Positions 1 through 6,541 of a stretch of 25,507 bases of DNA are shown in pieces. Below the pieces are notes generated by a model. That model was not told the DNA's origin and did not search any database. It saw nothing but the letters and a program-made list of their open reading frames with translations. The position numbers and the translations under genes were made by a program. The DNA comes from JAAYUK01 sp035319145 (GTDB taxonomy: Bacteria > Nitrospirota > Thermodesulfovibrionia > Thermodesulfovibrionales > Dissulfurispiraceae), in the NCBI GenBank assembly GCA_035319145.1, contig DATHDH010000057.1, positions 1 through 25,507 on the forward strand, given 5' to 3'. Position 1 is the first letter of the stretch. Each line of letters starts with the position of its first letter.

Positions 1-24
1 TATGCGCTATGATGGCATGCGGTA

Positions 25-369
25 TCATTTCTTCTTCGGCTTGGTGCGCGTCGGGGTCCGCGCCACGACAGCTTCACCATGATGATTATCCATCATGCCT
101 GAACCGGCGCCCGCAGCTGTCGTATTCGCCTCCTCGGCGAGCTCGGCTTTCGCTTCCGCGATGATGTCTTCCATTACTTCGCTCATCTCTGCTATGCTCT
201 CTTTGCCTTTCTCGTAAAGCAGCACGCCGCCTTTGATTGCTGCCTTGGCTGCCGGTTTAAATGCGCTCGCCAGAACCGGGATTACCGATGGAGCTATGAC
301 AGCTGCCCCGATGCCTATCGCCAACCCCGTCAGGATATTGCCTTTCAGTCCGTTCTCAAATAATGCCAT
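25..369 (-). CDS. DUF5132 family small membrane-associated protein
   Basis: Function unknown. The 114-residue product begins MALFENGLKGN, has a glycine/alanine-rich hydrophobic stretch at about residues 9-35 (likely one membrane segment), a conserved-looking AAIKGGVLLYEKGKE block, an acidic helical stretch, and a low-complexity tail ending in PKKK. This layout matches the DUF5132 family, from memory. The start at 369 was chosen because GGAGGGGAAG lies just upstream; the frame remains open for 42 more codons but that extension looks non-coding. The gene is divergent from the HMA2-like gene at 666. I recall DUF5132 proteins occurring near HMA2-domain proteins and metal P-type ATPases, so a link to metal handling or a membrane compartment is possible, but this is inference. 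Confidence 0.8.
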   Translation of the reverse strand: MALFENGLKGNILTGLAIGIGAAVIAPSVIPVLASAFKPAAKAAIKGGVLLYEKGKESIAEMSEVMEDIIAEAKAELAEEANTTAAGAGSGMMDNHHGEAVVARTPTRTKPKKK

Positions 370-607
370 CTTCCCCTCCTTGCTTGTGTGAGAATAATCA
401 TGCCGATAAAATAGCATATGACGTGTCAAGCTAGTTATAGCTGCCTGACACCTTTCTTGATGAGGATGATGAACTTTACCGCGCACAGCTGTCAAGATCC
501 AGAATACGATAGATAGAATAACCTCTTTTTTATGCGCAAGAATAGGGAATGCTCTAGCACTGACAGCCGCAGGACATGCAATTGCCGTCCATTGTGATCA
601 AATGAAT

Positions 608-636
608 TTGCCTGGTGCAAGTGATTGTGCTATAAA
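608..636 (+). promoter_or_regulatory. sigma70-like promoter with extended -10
   Basis: TTGCCT (608-613), a 17-nt spacer, then TGC-TATAAA (628-636). This extended -10 element lies 29 nt before the ATG of the gene at 666, which also has an AGAGGA ribosome site. Confidence 0.5.
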
Positions 637-665
637 TTAGTATTCTAAACTAACAGAGGAATGAC

Positions 666-1682
666 ATGAACCCAGCCCAGTTGCTTTCAATCATCTCAGC
701 ATTGACGGCATCTATATGGTCAGTTTGGACGTGGAGCGATGAACAAAAAACGAAAAGGCGCATTCATCGTGACCAGGCGGCAGCATTATATATTAATCCC
801 TTATTAGTAGCAATCGATGAGCTACAGTCGCGTCTATACGGCATTCTCGAAAAAGATGAACTTGCTTTCTATAAAAAAGAATATTCAAAAAAATATGCCT
901 TTGGTTCTCCGGCTGCGATCGAAATCCTTTATCGCTTGAGTCAATATTTCGGCTGGGCTCACCGCAATTTCCGCTATGGCCCATATACCAAAGACCCGTT
1001 TGTCATAAATCTGCAAAGACAGATTGGGGATGCCTTTGAAAATAGGGGGGAATTCCCAGATGAAGCCTTCCGCTTCAGTTACGATGAACGAGTATCTCTC
1101 GGCAATGCAGTAGTAAGGCGGCTGGGGGAAGCCACTGCAATTCTCCCTGTTTTTGAATCTATACCACTTTATCAATTTGAAGATGAGCTTGGGGATGAAG
1201 CAAGCAAACATGCCGCTTTATATCAAAGTAAAGCCGTTCGACGCGCTCTTCAATCAATCGACAGCGCCAACGATCCCGATGACTTGGAGGGACGTGAACG
1301 CTTAAGAGTGCTACAGAACCTCTTGGTAGATTTATTGGTTTATCTGGAGGAGAAAGAGGGGTTTTGCGTATCAATTGGCGAACACCAGAAAAGTCGGCTG
1401 AGAGGGATAGCGTTATCTATTGAAAACATGCATTCACCGGAAGTGAGAGTTCTTCATCAATGCCAAGGCCGCGTGAGATTGGAGATTCCACGCATAAAGA
1501 AAGATATTGATTATGCAAATCGGCTGAAGGGGATGCTGGAACATGTTGAAGATATAACTCATGTGCGCATCAACATGCCGGCGGCCTCGGTTATCATTCA
1601 CTTTGCCAGGCATGTGAGAGAGATGGAGTTTTCATCAAAAATTATCAGCATGATTACTCAAAGAAATCAAACTAATGCCTGA
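666..1682 (+). CDS. Membrane-anchored protein with C-terminal HMA2-like domain
   Basis: A 338-residue protein of unknown function. Residues 5-24 form one hydrophobic segment (LLSIISALTASIWSVWTW), followed by basic residues (KTKRR), suggesting an N-terminal anchor with the bulk in the cytoplasm. Residues about 30-250 are helical and not recognised by me. Residues about 258-335, from VRVLHQCQGRVRLEIPRI onward, resemble the HMA2 fold (heavy-metal-associated-like beta-alpha-beta) that usually starts with a 'H..GR.R.r.p' pattern; there is no CxxC metal motif, as is usual for HMA2. The ribosome site is AGAGGA 8 nt upstream. The gene is AT-rich compared with genes after 7372, suggesting transfer. 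It pairs divergently with the DUF5132 gene. The HMA2 call rests on motif memory only. Confidence 0.6.
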   Translation: MNPAQLLSIISALTASIWSVWTWSDEQKTKRRIHRDQAAALYINPLLVAIDELQSRLYGILEKDELAFYKKEYSKKYAFGSPAAIEILYRLSQYFGWAHRNFRYGPYTKDPFVINLQRQIGDAFENRGEFPDEAFRFSYDERVSLGNAVVRRLGEATAILPVFESIPLYQFEDELGDEASKHAALYQSKAVRRALQSIDSANDPDDLEGRERLRVLQNLLVDLLVYLEEKEGFCVSIGEHQKSRLRGIALSIENMHSPEVRVLHQCQGRVRLEIPRIKKDIDYANRLKGMLEHVEDITHVRINMPAASVIIHFARHVREMEFSSKIISMITQRNQTNA

Positions 1683-1803
1683 ATGACATAGCGATTGAAT
1701 TCTGGCTGCTCTAAAATTAAAAACTCGTTGATACCCCTTTTTCTGGAGAAAGCATTGATCTCTCGCCCCAGTTGATTCCGCTGCAATATACAAATGTTAA
1801 TTA

Positions 1804-1812
1804 TGCTATTAT
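1804..1812 (+). promoter_or_regulatory. Extended -10 element for a probably leaderless mRNA
   Basis: TGC-TATTAT at 1804-1812 ends 6 nt before the ATG at 1819. There is no Shine-Dalgarno sequence before that ATG and no clear -35. Transcription would start at or next to the start codon. Confidence 0.4.
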
Positions 1813-1818
1813 CTCTCA

Positions 1819-3174
1819 ATGATACAAACAATTCATAAGACTGTTGCGGTCTGGATTAAGTCAATATTTATGGAATTCTTGGGTCTAAGCCGGACTATGA
1901 TGATTTACTGTTTATTAGTCATTGGACTGTTTCTATTATTAGCAACATTCTGGTTTTTTCATTCGGCTCCTCCGGGTACCATTATCATGGCAAGTGGACC
2001 TCCAGGAAGTATTTTTTATTCGAATGCTGAGAAGTACGCTAAGATATTATTGCGTCATGGCGTTACTCTAAAAGTTCTTCCATCAGCTGGATCCGCCGAC
2101 AATCTTAAGCAATTATCTGACGCGTCTCATCATGTTGATATAGGGTTTATTCAAAGTGGCACTTCAGACGGCAAAAGATATGACAATCTGATTTCACTCG
2201 GTAGCGTATCCTATCAACCGGTTCTCATTTTTTATAGAAATAAAACCTCTATCGATCTGTTATCCGATCTTAAAGGCAAATCGATAGCAGTCGGCCCTGA
2301 AGGCAGCGGCACACATAAACTTGCACTGACACTCCTTGCGGCTAATGGCATTGAACAGGGAAGTTCAACCACCTTGCTTACTATAGATTCTGATATTGCG
2401 GTGAAGTATCTTGTTGATAATAAGATAGATGCTGTCTTTTTAATGGGTGATTCTGCCTCCTTGCAGAATATCCGCACACTTTTATTGGCGCCTGGAATAT
2501 ATCTGTTTGACATGACGCAAGCAGACGGGTATACAAGACGAATTTCTTATTTAAGCAAGCTGATATTGCCCAAGGGGGCCGTCGACTTTGGAAATAATAT
2601 CCCAGACCATGACGTTCATCTTGTGACACCAACGGTCGAATTAGTGGCAAGAGATGATTTGCATCCAGCTTTATTAGATTTATTTATAGAGGCTGCTCAA
2701 GAAGTGCATGGCGGCGCCGGTCTCTTTAGAAATAAAGCTGAATTCCCCTCACCAGTATCATTTGACTTCATTATCAGCGATGACGCAATACGCTACTATA
2801 AATCAGGGAAGACCTTTCTTTATCGCTATTTGCCATTTCGGTTAGCAAATCTTGCCAATCGCTTTTTGGTCGTATTCGTTCCTATTATCCTATTACTGAT
2901 CCCTGGAATTCGAGTTATTCCAGCTGTCTATCGTCTGCGAGTTAATTTAAATATCTATAAATGGTACCGGGTTCTTTTGGCTCTTGAACGTGAAGTAATG
3001 ATTCCTATAGATCCAAGCAAACAAAGCGAACTATTGCAGAGTATTGATCGCATTGAAAGGGATGTTGATGCAATGAAGGTTACCGCTCCCTTCGCCGAAG
3101 AATTTTATGTTTTGCGCGGTAATATTAATTTTGTCCGCACGAAAATATTAAATAGCATCCGGTTATCTGCATAA
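1819..3174 (+). CDS. TAXI-type TRAP solute-binding protein with two membrane anchors
   Basis: A 451-residue protein of the TAXI family, whose members bind small organic anions outside the membrane for TRAP transporters. Residues about 28-48 are a hydrophobic anchor; the binding domain follows with typical features (ASGPPGSIFYSNAEKYA near 59, a glycine-rich KGKSIAVGPEGSGTH block near 150, VDAVFLMGD-like block near 200). A second hydrophobic segment lies at about 350-370 (FLVVFVPIILLLIPGI), followed by about 80 residues of charged helical sequence, probably cytoplasmic. Ordinary TAXI proteins are about 320 residues with a cleavable signal. No TRAP permease gene is adjacent, so it may be a sensor-like or orphan binding protein. 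The start is the first ATG; no SD is visible. AT-rich base composition suggests acquisition together with the gene at 666. Confidence 0.75.
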   Translation: MIQTIHKTVAVWIKSIFMEFLGLSRTMMIYCLLVIGLFLLLATFWFFHSAPPGTIIMASGPPGSIFYSNAEKYAKILLRHGVTLKVLPSAGSADNLKQLSDASHHVDIGFIQSGTSDGKRYDNLISLGSVSYQPVLIFYRNKTSIDLLSDLKGKSIAVGPEGSGTHKLALTLLAANGIEQGSSTTLLTIDSDIAVKYLVDNKIDAVFLMGDSASLQNIRTLLLAPGIYLFDMTQADGYTRRISYLSKLILPKGAVDFGNNIPDHDVHLVTPTVELVARDDLHPALLDLFIEAAQEVHGGAGLFRNKAEFPSPVSFDFIISDDAIRYYKSGKTFLYRYLPFRLANLANRFLVVFVPIILLLIPGIRVIPAVYRLRVNLNIYKWYRVLLALEREVMIPIDPSKQSELLQSIDRIERDVDAMKVTAPFAEEFYVLRGNINFVRTKILNSIRLSA

Positions 3175-3216
3175 ACATTAACTGATGATTGCCACGACAT
3201 CGTGGACGTGAAACAG

Positions 3217-3365
3217 TGACCTGCTCCAAATCATTGTACCATGCACAGAGTCGTACTTAACGGCATAGAAACTGGCATCTTAGCCACTGGTGCCGGCGGT
3301 CTGTAGCCCAGTGCACTGTGGGGTCGGATGTGATTGTACTCTCTACGCCAATTTTCAATAACCAC
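3217..3365 (-). mobile_element. IS3-family remnant: transposase C-terminus and right end
   Basis: On the minus strand, codons 3377-3231 read a transposase OrfB tail containing NWRREYNHIRPHSALGYRP, the hallmark C-terminal motif of IS3/IS481-type DDE integrase cores, then a TGA stop at 3231-3233. The outer sequence TGACCTGCTCC starting at 3217 looks like the element's terminal repeat. All upstream parts of the transposase are missing: the frame is interrupted near 3365 by the IS21-like end. Dead remnant. Confidence 0.7.
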
Positions 3366-3528
3366 TGTAAATCGGCTTCATCATTTGACCCACTTCTCAG
3401 CCAAATCGGCTTTCAATTGTGACCCGCTCTTGAACGTCTTAACTGCTTGTGATTAATATAAATATATCCACATCAGATGGGTCATTTTTTGACACCGATG
3501 GTGGGTCAATATTCAGTGCCGATTTACA
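3366..3528. mobile_element. IS21-like element reduced to its two ends (163 bp)
   Basis: The left boundary TGTAAATCGGC (3366) and right boundary GCCGATTTACA (ending 3528) are perfect 11-bp inverted repeats starting TG and ending CA. Inside each end there are two copies of a GGGTCA-(spacer)-GCCGAT type unit: two on the minus strand at about 3371-3423 and two on the plus strand at about 3477-3528. Multiple inner repeats of this sort are typical of IS21-family ends. There is no room for the istA/istB genes, so this is an internally deleted derivative. No target-site duplication is evident in the flanks (ACCAC versus AATGG). Confidence 0.6.
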
Positions 3529-3807
3529 AATGGCGACAGGATCAGTGCCGACAAGCTCAAAAAGGACTTCAGGAAAGCTGTCAGAGAATCTGGAATTGAC
3601 CACTGCCGGTTTCATGATCTGAGACATACCTTCGCAACGCGACTTGTACAGAAGGGAGTAGACATTTACAAAGTCTCCAAGTTGCTTGGCCACAAGAGCA
3701 TTGAGACGACTCTGAGGTATGCACATCATTATCCTGAGAGTCTCAGAGATGGAGTGCAGGTACTGGACAAGCAATCTGACGGTCGAAGAAGGCGCAAAAC
3801 TGGGTGA
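3529..3807 (+). pseudogene. Tyrosine recombinase (integrase) C-terminal fragment
   Basis: The open frame encodes about 92 residues with no start codon. It contains the catalytic core of phage-type integrases: box II FHDLRHTFATRL (His and Arg of HxxR), LLGH with the second His, and ETTLRYAH carrying the tyrosine nucleophile. The N-terminal domains and the first catalytic Arg are missing, replaced by the IS21-like end at 3528. It stops at 3807, 59 nt before tRNA-Arg and in the same orientation, a common setting for island integrases. It cannot be functional as it stands. Confidence 0.85.
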
Positions 3808-3866
3808 GCAAGTCGTTTATCACGTTTTTATCACGTTTTATGTTTAAATATTGGTTAAAGCGTTGA

Positions 3867-3943
3867 GCCCCCTTAGCTCAGGCGGATAGAGCACAGGTTT
3901 CCTAAACCTGGTGCCGCAGGTTCGAATCCTGCAGGGGGCACCA
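3867..3943 (+). tRNA. tRNA-Arg (anticodon CCT)
   Basis: A complete cloverleaf with the acceptor pair GCCCCCT/AGGGGGC, D-arm GCTC/GAGC, anticodon stem CAGGT/ACCTG around the loop TTCCTAA (anticodon CCT), and T-arm GCAGG-TTCGAAT-CCTGC. An encoded CCA lies at 3941-3943. Its 3' end is part of a 15-bp direct repeat with 4860-4874, so it has probably served as an integration site. Confidence 0.97.
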
Positions 3944-3952
3944 TTTTTCTCC
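3938..3952 (+). repeat. Direct repeat copy 1 at tRNA 3' end (att-like)
   Basis: GCACCATTTTTCTCC overlaps the last six bases of tRNA-Arg including CCA. The identical 15 bases recur at 4860-4874. The interval between contains the toxin-antitoxin pair. The 3953-4230 stretch between this repeat and the antitoxin gene has no gene I can support. Confidence 0.7.
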
Positions 3953-4230
3953 TAAATCCCATGGAGTTCCTGGCCCTATTCCGTCAATCGGCATGTCGTC
4001 TCTCTTTAAGCTGGGCCGATTCGGGATTACTTCTGAGATAAACTTTCAGAAGCGGCTAGAATATTCAGTCGGAACAGCACAGGACCGAATTTATGGCGGC
4101 GAAAAGATACTTCTGCCTTTTGAAATTCTTTGACAATCTCCTTATCGGCCTTCGTGTAAGCGTTAAGCTGACATTCACAATCTTTTAATATAGAATACGA
4201 TATCAACAGTAAGGTAAGGAGGTATCTCTT

Positions 4231-4419
4231 ATGGCCGTCAGTGCAGCAAAGAAGATCAATCCTGATGACTATATTCTATCTGTCCTGTCGCCTGAGGACA
4301 GGCTTGATGCAGCCTTTAAGGTCGCAGGGGAGGCGTTTAAGAAAACAAAGCTGACTATGAAGGATGTTGAAAATGCCGTAAAATCAGTCAGGAGAAGGGC
4401 TTACGAAAAGAAGAGGTAG
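4231..4419 (+). CDS. Putative antitoxin of a PIN toxin pair
   Basis: A 62-residue, strongly charged protein lying directly before a PIN-domain toxin, which is the usual antitoxin position. The middle part (SPEDRLDAAFKVAGEAFK) and the C-terminus (DVENAVKSVRRRAYEKKR) look helical and basic; I do not recognise a named DNA-binding fold. The ribosome site is strong (AAGGAGG, 8 nt upstream). The frame ends in TAG at 4417-4419, right where the toxin frame begins. In this family antitoxins bind and neutralise the toxin nuclease and often repress their own promoter; for this protein that role is inferred from position only. Confidence 0.65.
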   Translation: MAVSAAKKINPDDYILSVLSPEDRLDAAFKVAGEAFKKTKLTMKDVENAVKSVRRRAYEKKR

Positions 4420-4438
4420 GGTTGTCATCGACACCGGC

Positions 4439-4822
4439 GTGCTTGTCTCGGCCTTTGCCTTTGGTGGCGTTCCCGCAAAAGCTGTAAGAAAAGCATTCAG
4501 GGAAGCAGATATTTACGTCTCGCCGGAGCTGCTTCAGGAATATCGTGAGACGCCGGTCAAGCTTGAAGTGCAGGGGAAGATCACACATCAGCAGATGCAG
4601 ACGCTCATCTCCGGCATTGCCGCTGCTGTAGCACATGCAAAAATCGTGTATCCTGCGGAGAAACTCTCTGTCTGTCGCGACCCCGAAGATGACATGCTTC
4701 TCGAATGCTGCCGCTCTGCAAAGGCAAAATATCTTATTACCGGTGACAAGGACCTTCTCGATATCACAGCTCTTCCTTTTGAACTGCACATAATGACGGC
4801 GCAGACGTTTATCGAAGACTGA
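4439..4822 (+). CDS. PIN-domain toxin nuclease, start codon apparently lost
   Basis: The open frame from 4421 encodes VVIDTGVLVSAFAFGG, the first PIN motif with its catalytic Asp. It continues with SPELLQEYRET, CRDPEDDMLLECC (second and third acidic residues) and YLITGDKDLLDI (fourth acidic region). This matches the 'putative toxin-antitoxin system toxin component, PIN family', which are Mg-dependent RNases. No ATG, GTG or TTG lies in frame between the upstream stop (4379-4381) and the Asp. The first usable start is the GTG at 4439, after the Asp, giving 127 residues without the first active-site residue. A single missing G in GGTAGGGTT would restore GTG-AGG-GTT with the normal 4-nt overlap with the antitoxin stop. 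The toxin is therefore likely disarmed, or expressed by unusual initiation or frameshifting. Confidence 0.7.
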   Translation: MLVSAFAFGGVPAKAVRKAFREADIYVSPELLQEYRETPVKLEVQGKITHQQMQTLISGIAAAVAHAKIVYPAEKLSVCRDPEDDMLLECCRSAKAKYLITGDKDLLDITALPFELHIMTAQTFIED

Positions 4823-4859
4823 CAGATTAAATCATCACTCGGCACCGTGAAGTAAACGT

Positions 4860-4874
4860 GCACCATTTTTCTCC
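4860..4874 (+). repeat. Direct repeat copy 2 (att-like)
   Basis: GCACCATTTTTCTCC is identical to 3938-3952. Together they bound a 907-bp interval holding the toxin-antitoxin genes. The following stretch to 4989 holds no gene I can see. Confidence 0.65.
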
Positions 4875-4989
4875 CTTGAACAGACCCTCAGAACTCCCTG
4901 TCGTTCACGAAATTCACCCTCAGCATTTTCCCGGCTATGACGAAATTCATTTGTGATATACTTGGCCTAAATTGATGCGCCGGGAGGAG

Positions 4990-5042
4990 CGCCGTCGGGT
5001 TTTCGGGCATAGTCGGAAACCCGACTAATGCCGAAAGCGGCG
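4990..5042. repeat. Long imperfect hairpin in gene-free region
   Basis: Nested pairing: CGCCG (4990-4994) with CGGCG (5038-5042), TTTCGG (5001-5006) with CCGAAA (5031-5036), CAT (5008-5010) with ATG (5028-5030), and AGTCGG (5011-5016) with CCGACT (5021-5026), closing an AAAC loop. A single A (5027) is bulged on one side and a G (5007) on the other. No gene covers 4880-5340. It could be a structured RNA, a REP-like element or an attC-like site. Confidence 0.5.
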
Positions 5043-5159
5043 TATTAGAGATCATTGCCGGCGCTTTGCTGTCAATGAGTTATCACCGTTTGGATTTCGA
5101 TCGGCTTGGATCGTTGGCGGCAAAATGCTGGAGTTATCGAGAAACTAGCTAATAACTGG

Positions 5160-5302
5160 TTCCCTCCCTCCGCTTCGCTCCGGGAGGGAATGCGGCGCTG
5201 ACCGGCTCTCGTGCCTACTGCCCTCCGCTGCGCTGCGGGCAGGGAACCAGGCACTCGAAACGGACTCCCCCTTGCGGGGGGCCGCTCAGCGCCGCATTGG
5301 GC
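5160..5302. repeat. Nested palindromes, possible attC-like site
   Basis: TTCCCTCCC (5160-5168) pairs with GGGAGGGAA (5182-5190). AATGCGGCGCTGA (5189-5201) is a perfect 13-bp inverted copy of TCAGCGCCGCATT (5286-5298), enclosing GTGCC/GGCAC and CTGCCC/GGGCAG arms and the hairpin CCCCCTTGCGGGGG. The end, CTCAGCGCCGCATTGGGC (5285-5302), recurs exactly at 5836-5853 in the attC-like site after the next gene. It precedes the first cassette-type gene. Confidence 0.5.
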
Positions 5303-5347
5303 GTCATAGTCCCCGACCCTATCTGCTTCTGAAAGGAACTCATCACG

Positions 5348-5785
5348 ATGACAGTTGGACGCAATGCCAAAGAGGTACTCGCGGAATTCATTCGTGAAGT
5401 GTGGAGCGAAGGTAACATCGAGGCATCAGACAAATACATCGCACCGAAATACAAGATTTTTCACGACCCAGGCGATCCGTGGGAAGGTCAGGAACTCGAT
5501 CTTGCAGGTTATAAGGAACGGGTGAGAACACTGCGTGCCGCATTCCCTGACCAGCTCTTTGACATTCAAGGGCTCTTCGCCGATGGAGACGCAGTCGTGC
5601 TGACCTGGCTGTGGTCGGCCACACACAGGGGCGATATTCCTGGTTTTCCGGCCACGGGGAAGTCAATCACAATGTCAGGCGCGACTGCCTACTTCTTCGA
5701 GGGCGACAGACTCGCCGGACATTGGCAGATAACTGATCGTCTCAGCGTGTATCAGCAGCTTCAAAAAGCAAAGACCAGTGCTTGA
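5348..5785 (+). CDS. SnoaL-like ester cyclase-type protein
   Basis: A 145-residue NTF2/SnoaL-fold protein. Typical features are the N-terminal helix AKEVLAEFIREVWSEGN, the ..DKYIAPKYKIFHDP strand, YKERVRTLRAAFPDQ, the central VVLTWLWSATHRGDIPGFPATGK block and HWQITDRLSVYQQL at the end. Relatives are annotated as ester cyclases or polyketide cyclases; the actual substrate is unknown. AAAGGAA lies upstream of the ATG. It sits between attC-like sites and in the same orientation as the next two genes, as expected for an integron cassette gene. The segment upstream (5303-5347) is short. Confidence 0.8.
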   Translation: MTVGRNAKEVLAEFIREVWSEGNIEASDKYIAPKYKIFHDPGDPWEGQELDLAGYKERVRTLRAAFPDQLFDIQGLFADGDAVVLTWLWSATHRGDIPGFPATGKSITMSGATAYFFEGDRLAGHWQITDRLSVYQQLQKAKTSA

Positions 5786-5794
5786 CCGTATGCC

Positions 5795-5853
5795 GCCCAA
5801 CCCATCATTCCACCGGACGCTGCGCGATAAAGCAGCTCAGCGCCGCATTGGGC
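5795..5853 (+). repeat. attC-like integron recombination site
   Basis: It begins GCCCAAC (5795-5801, matches the RYYYAAC box) and ends ATTGGGC (5847-5853, one base off GTTRRRY). Inside, GGaCGCTG (5815-5822) pairs with CAGCGCC (5838-5844), leaving A5817 unpaired, the type of extrahelical base that marks attC sites. The site is 59 bp long and begins 9 nt after the stop codon of the SnoaL-like gene. Confidence 0.6.
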
Positions 5854-5920
5854 ACTGGTTCTGCAACGCAGAAAAAGTACAAGTTTGACACTCATTGGAT
5901 CAAGACCGTAGGAGGTCGAA

Positions 5921-6505
5921 ATGTCTGTATCAGTGCTCTACATGTCGATGTCAGCAGACGGATACATCGCAGGCCCAAACGACACACCAGACAATCCCGG
6001 CGGTGACAACTTCATGCGATTGCACGAGTGGTACGGGTTCGAAGCAGCACCCCCTAATACGACGGGGATCGGCTGGGGCGCACATTTCATAGATGAAGGC
6101 AATGCGACGGGTGCAGTACTGACTGGCCGACGCACCGTAGAGCAGGTCGATCACTGGGGCGGAAATCATCACGGCGTCCCGATTTTCATAGTCAGTCACC
6201 GGCCGCCGGGTCCTTCGGTGGCGAACTATCCCTTGGTGACGTATGTGACCGATGGGATCGCCAGTGCGATGGCGCGGGCAAAGTCCGCTGCGAAAGACAA
6301 GAACGTCATGGTGCACGGTGCATATACGGCACAACGAGCACTGGAGGCCGGCGTATTGGACGAGTTGCAGATCCATCAAATCCCAGTACTGTTCGGTGGT
6401 GGCCGTCGGCTATTCGAGGTGCTGCCATCTCGTATCGAGTTAGAGATCATCCGAGTGATCGACACGCCAGAGGCCACACACATCCGCTACCGCGTCCGCC
6501 GCTGA
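5921..6505 (+). CDS. Dihydrofolate reductase-family (RibD C-terminal-like) protein
   Basis: A 194-residue protein of the DHFR/RibD-C superfamily, NADPH-dependent reductases. Landmarks: MSVSVLYMSMSADGYIAGP at the N-terminus (first strand and substrate loop), GAVLTGRRTVEQVDHWGG (cofactor region), VPIFIVSHRPP, KNVMVHGAYTAQRALEAGVLDELQIHQIPVLFGGGRRLFE (the classic GG-containing core) and a final ATHIRYRV strand. It is not the essential FolA type; the reaction is unknown, and drug resistance should not be assumed. The ribosome site is GTAGGAGGT, 6 nt upstream. It lies in the cassette-like array in the same orientation. Confidence 0.85.
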   Translation: MSVSVLYMSMSADGYIAGPNDTPDNPGGDNFMRLHEWYGFEAAPPNTTGIGWGAHFIDEGNATGAVLTGRRTVEQVDHWGGNHHGVPIFIVSHRPPGPSVANYPLVTYVTDGIASAMARAKSAAKDKNVMVHGAYTAQRALEAGVLDELQIHQIPVLFGGGRRLFEVLPSRIELEIIRVIDTPEATHIRYRVRR

Positions 6506-6541
6506 GTCGGTCGACTAGCTTCTTCCAAAGCATGCAAATGC

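Noticed and set aside
3439..3774. 111-codon frame opposite the integrase fragment
   Set aside because: It is antisense to clear tyrosine recombinase motifs and crosses the IS21-like end.
4027..4260. Minus-strand open frame with a leader-like hydrophobic stretch before DCECQLNAYTKADKE
   Set aside because: It has no ATG, runs antisense through the antitoxin start and its ribosome site, and no family was recognised.
5072..5254. 60-codon minus-strand frame across the palindrome cluster
   Set aside because: It is made of inverted-repeat sequence, has biased composition and no ribosome site.
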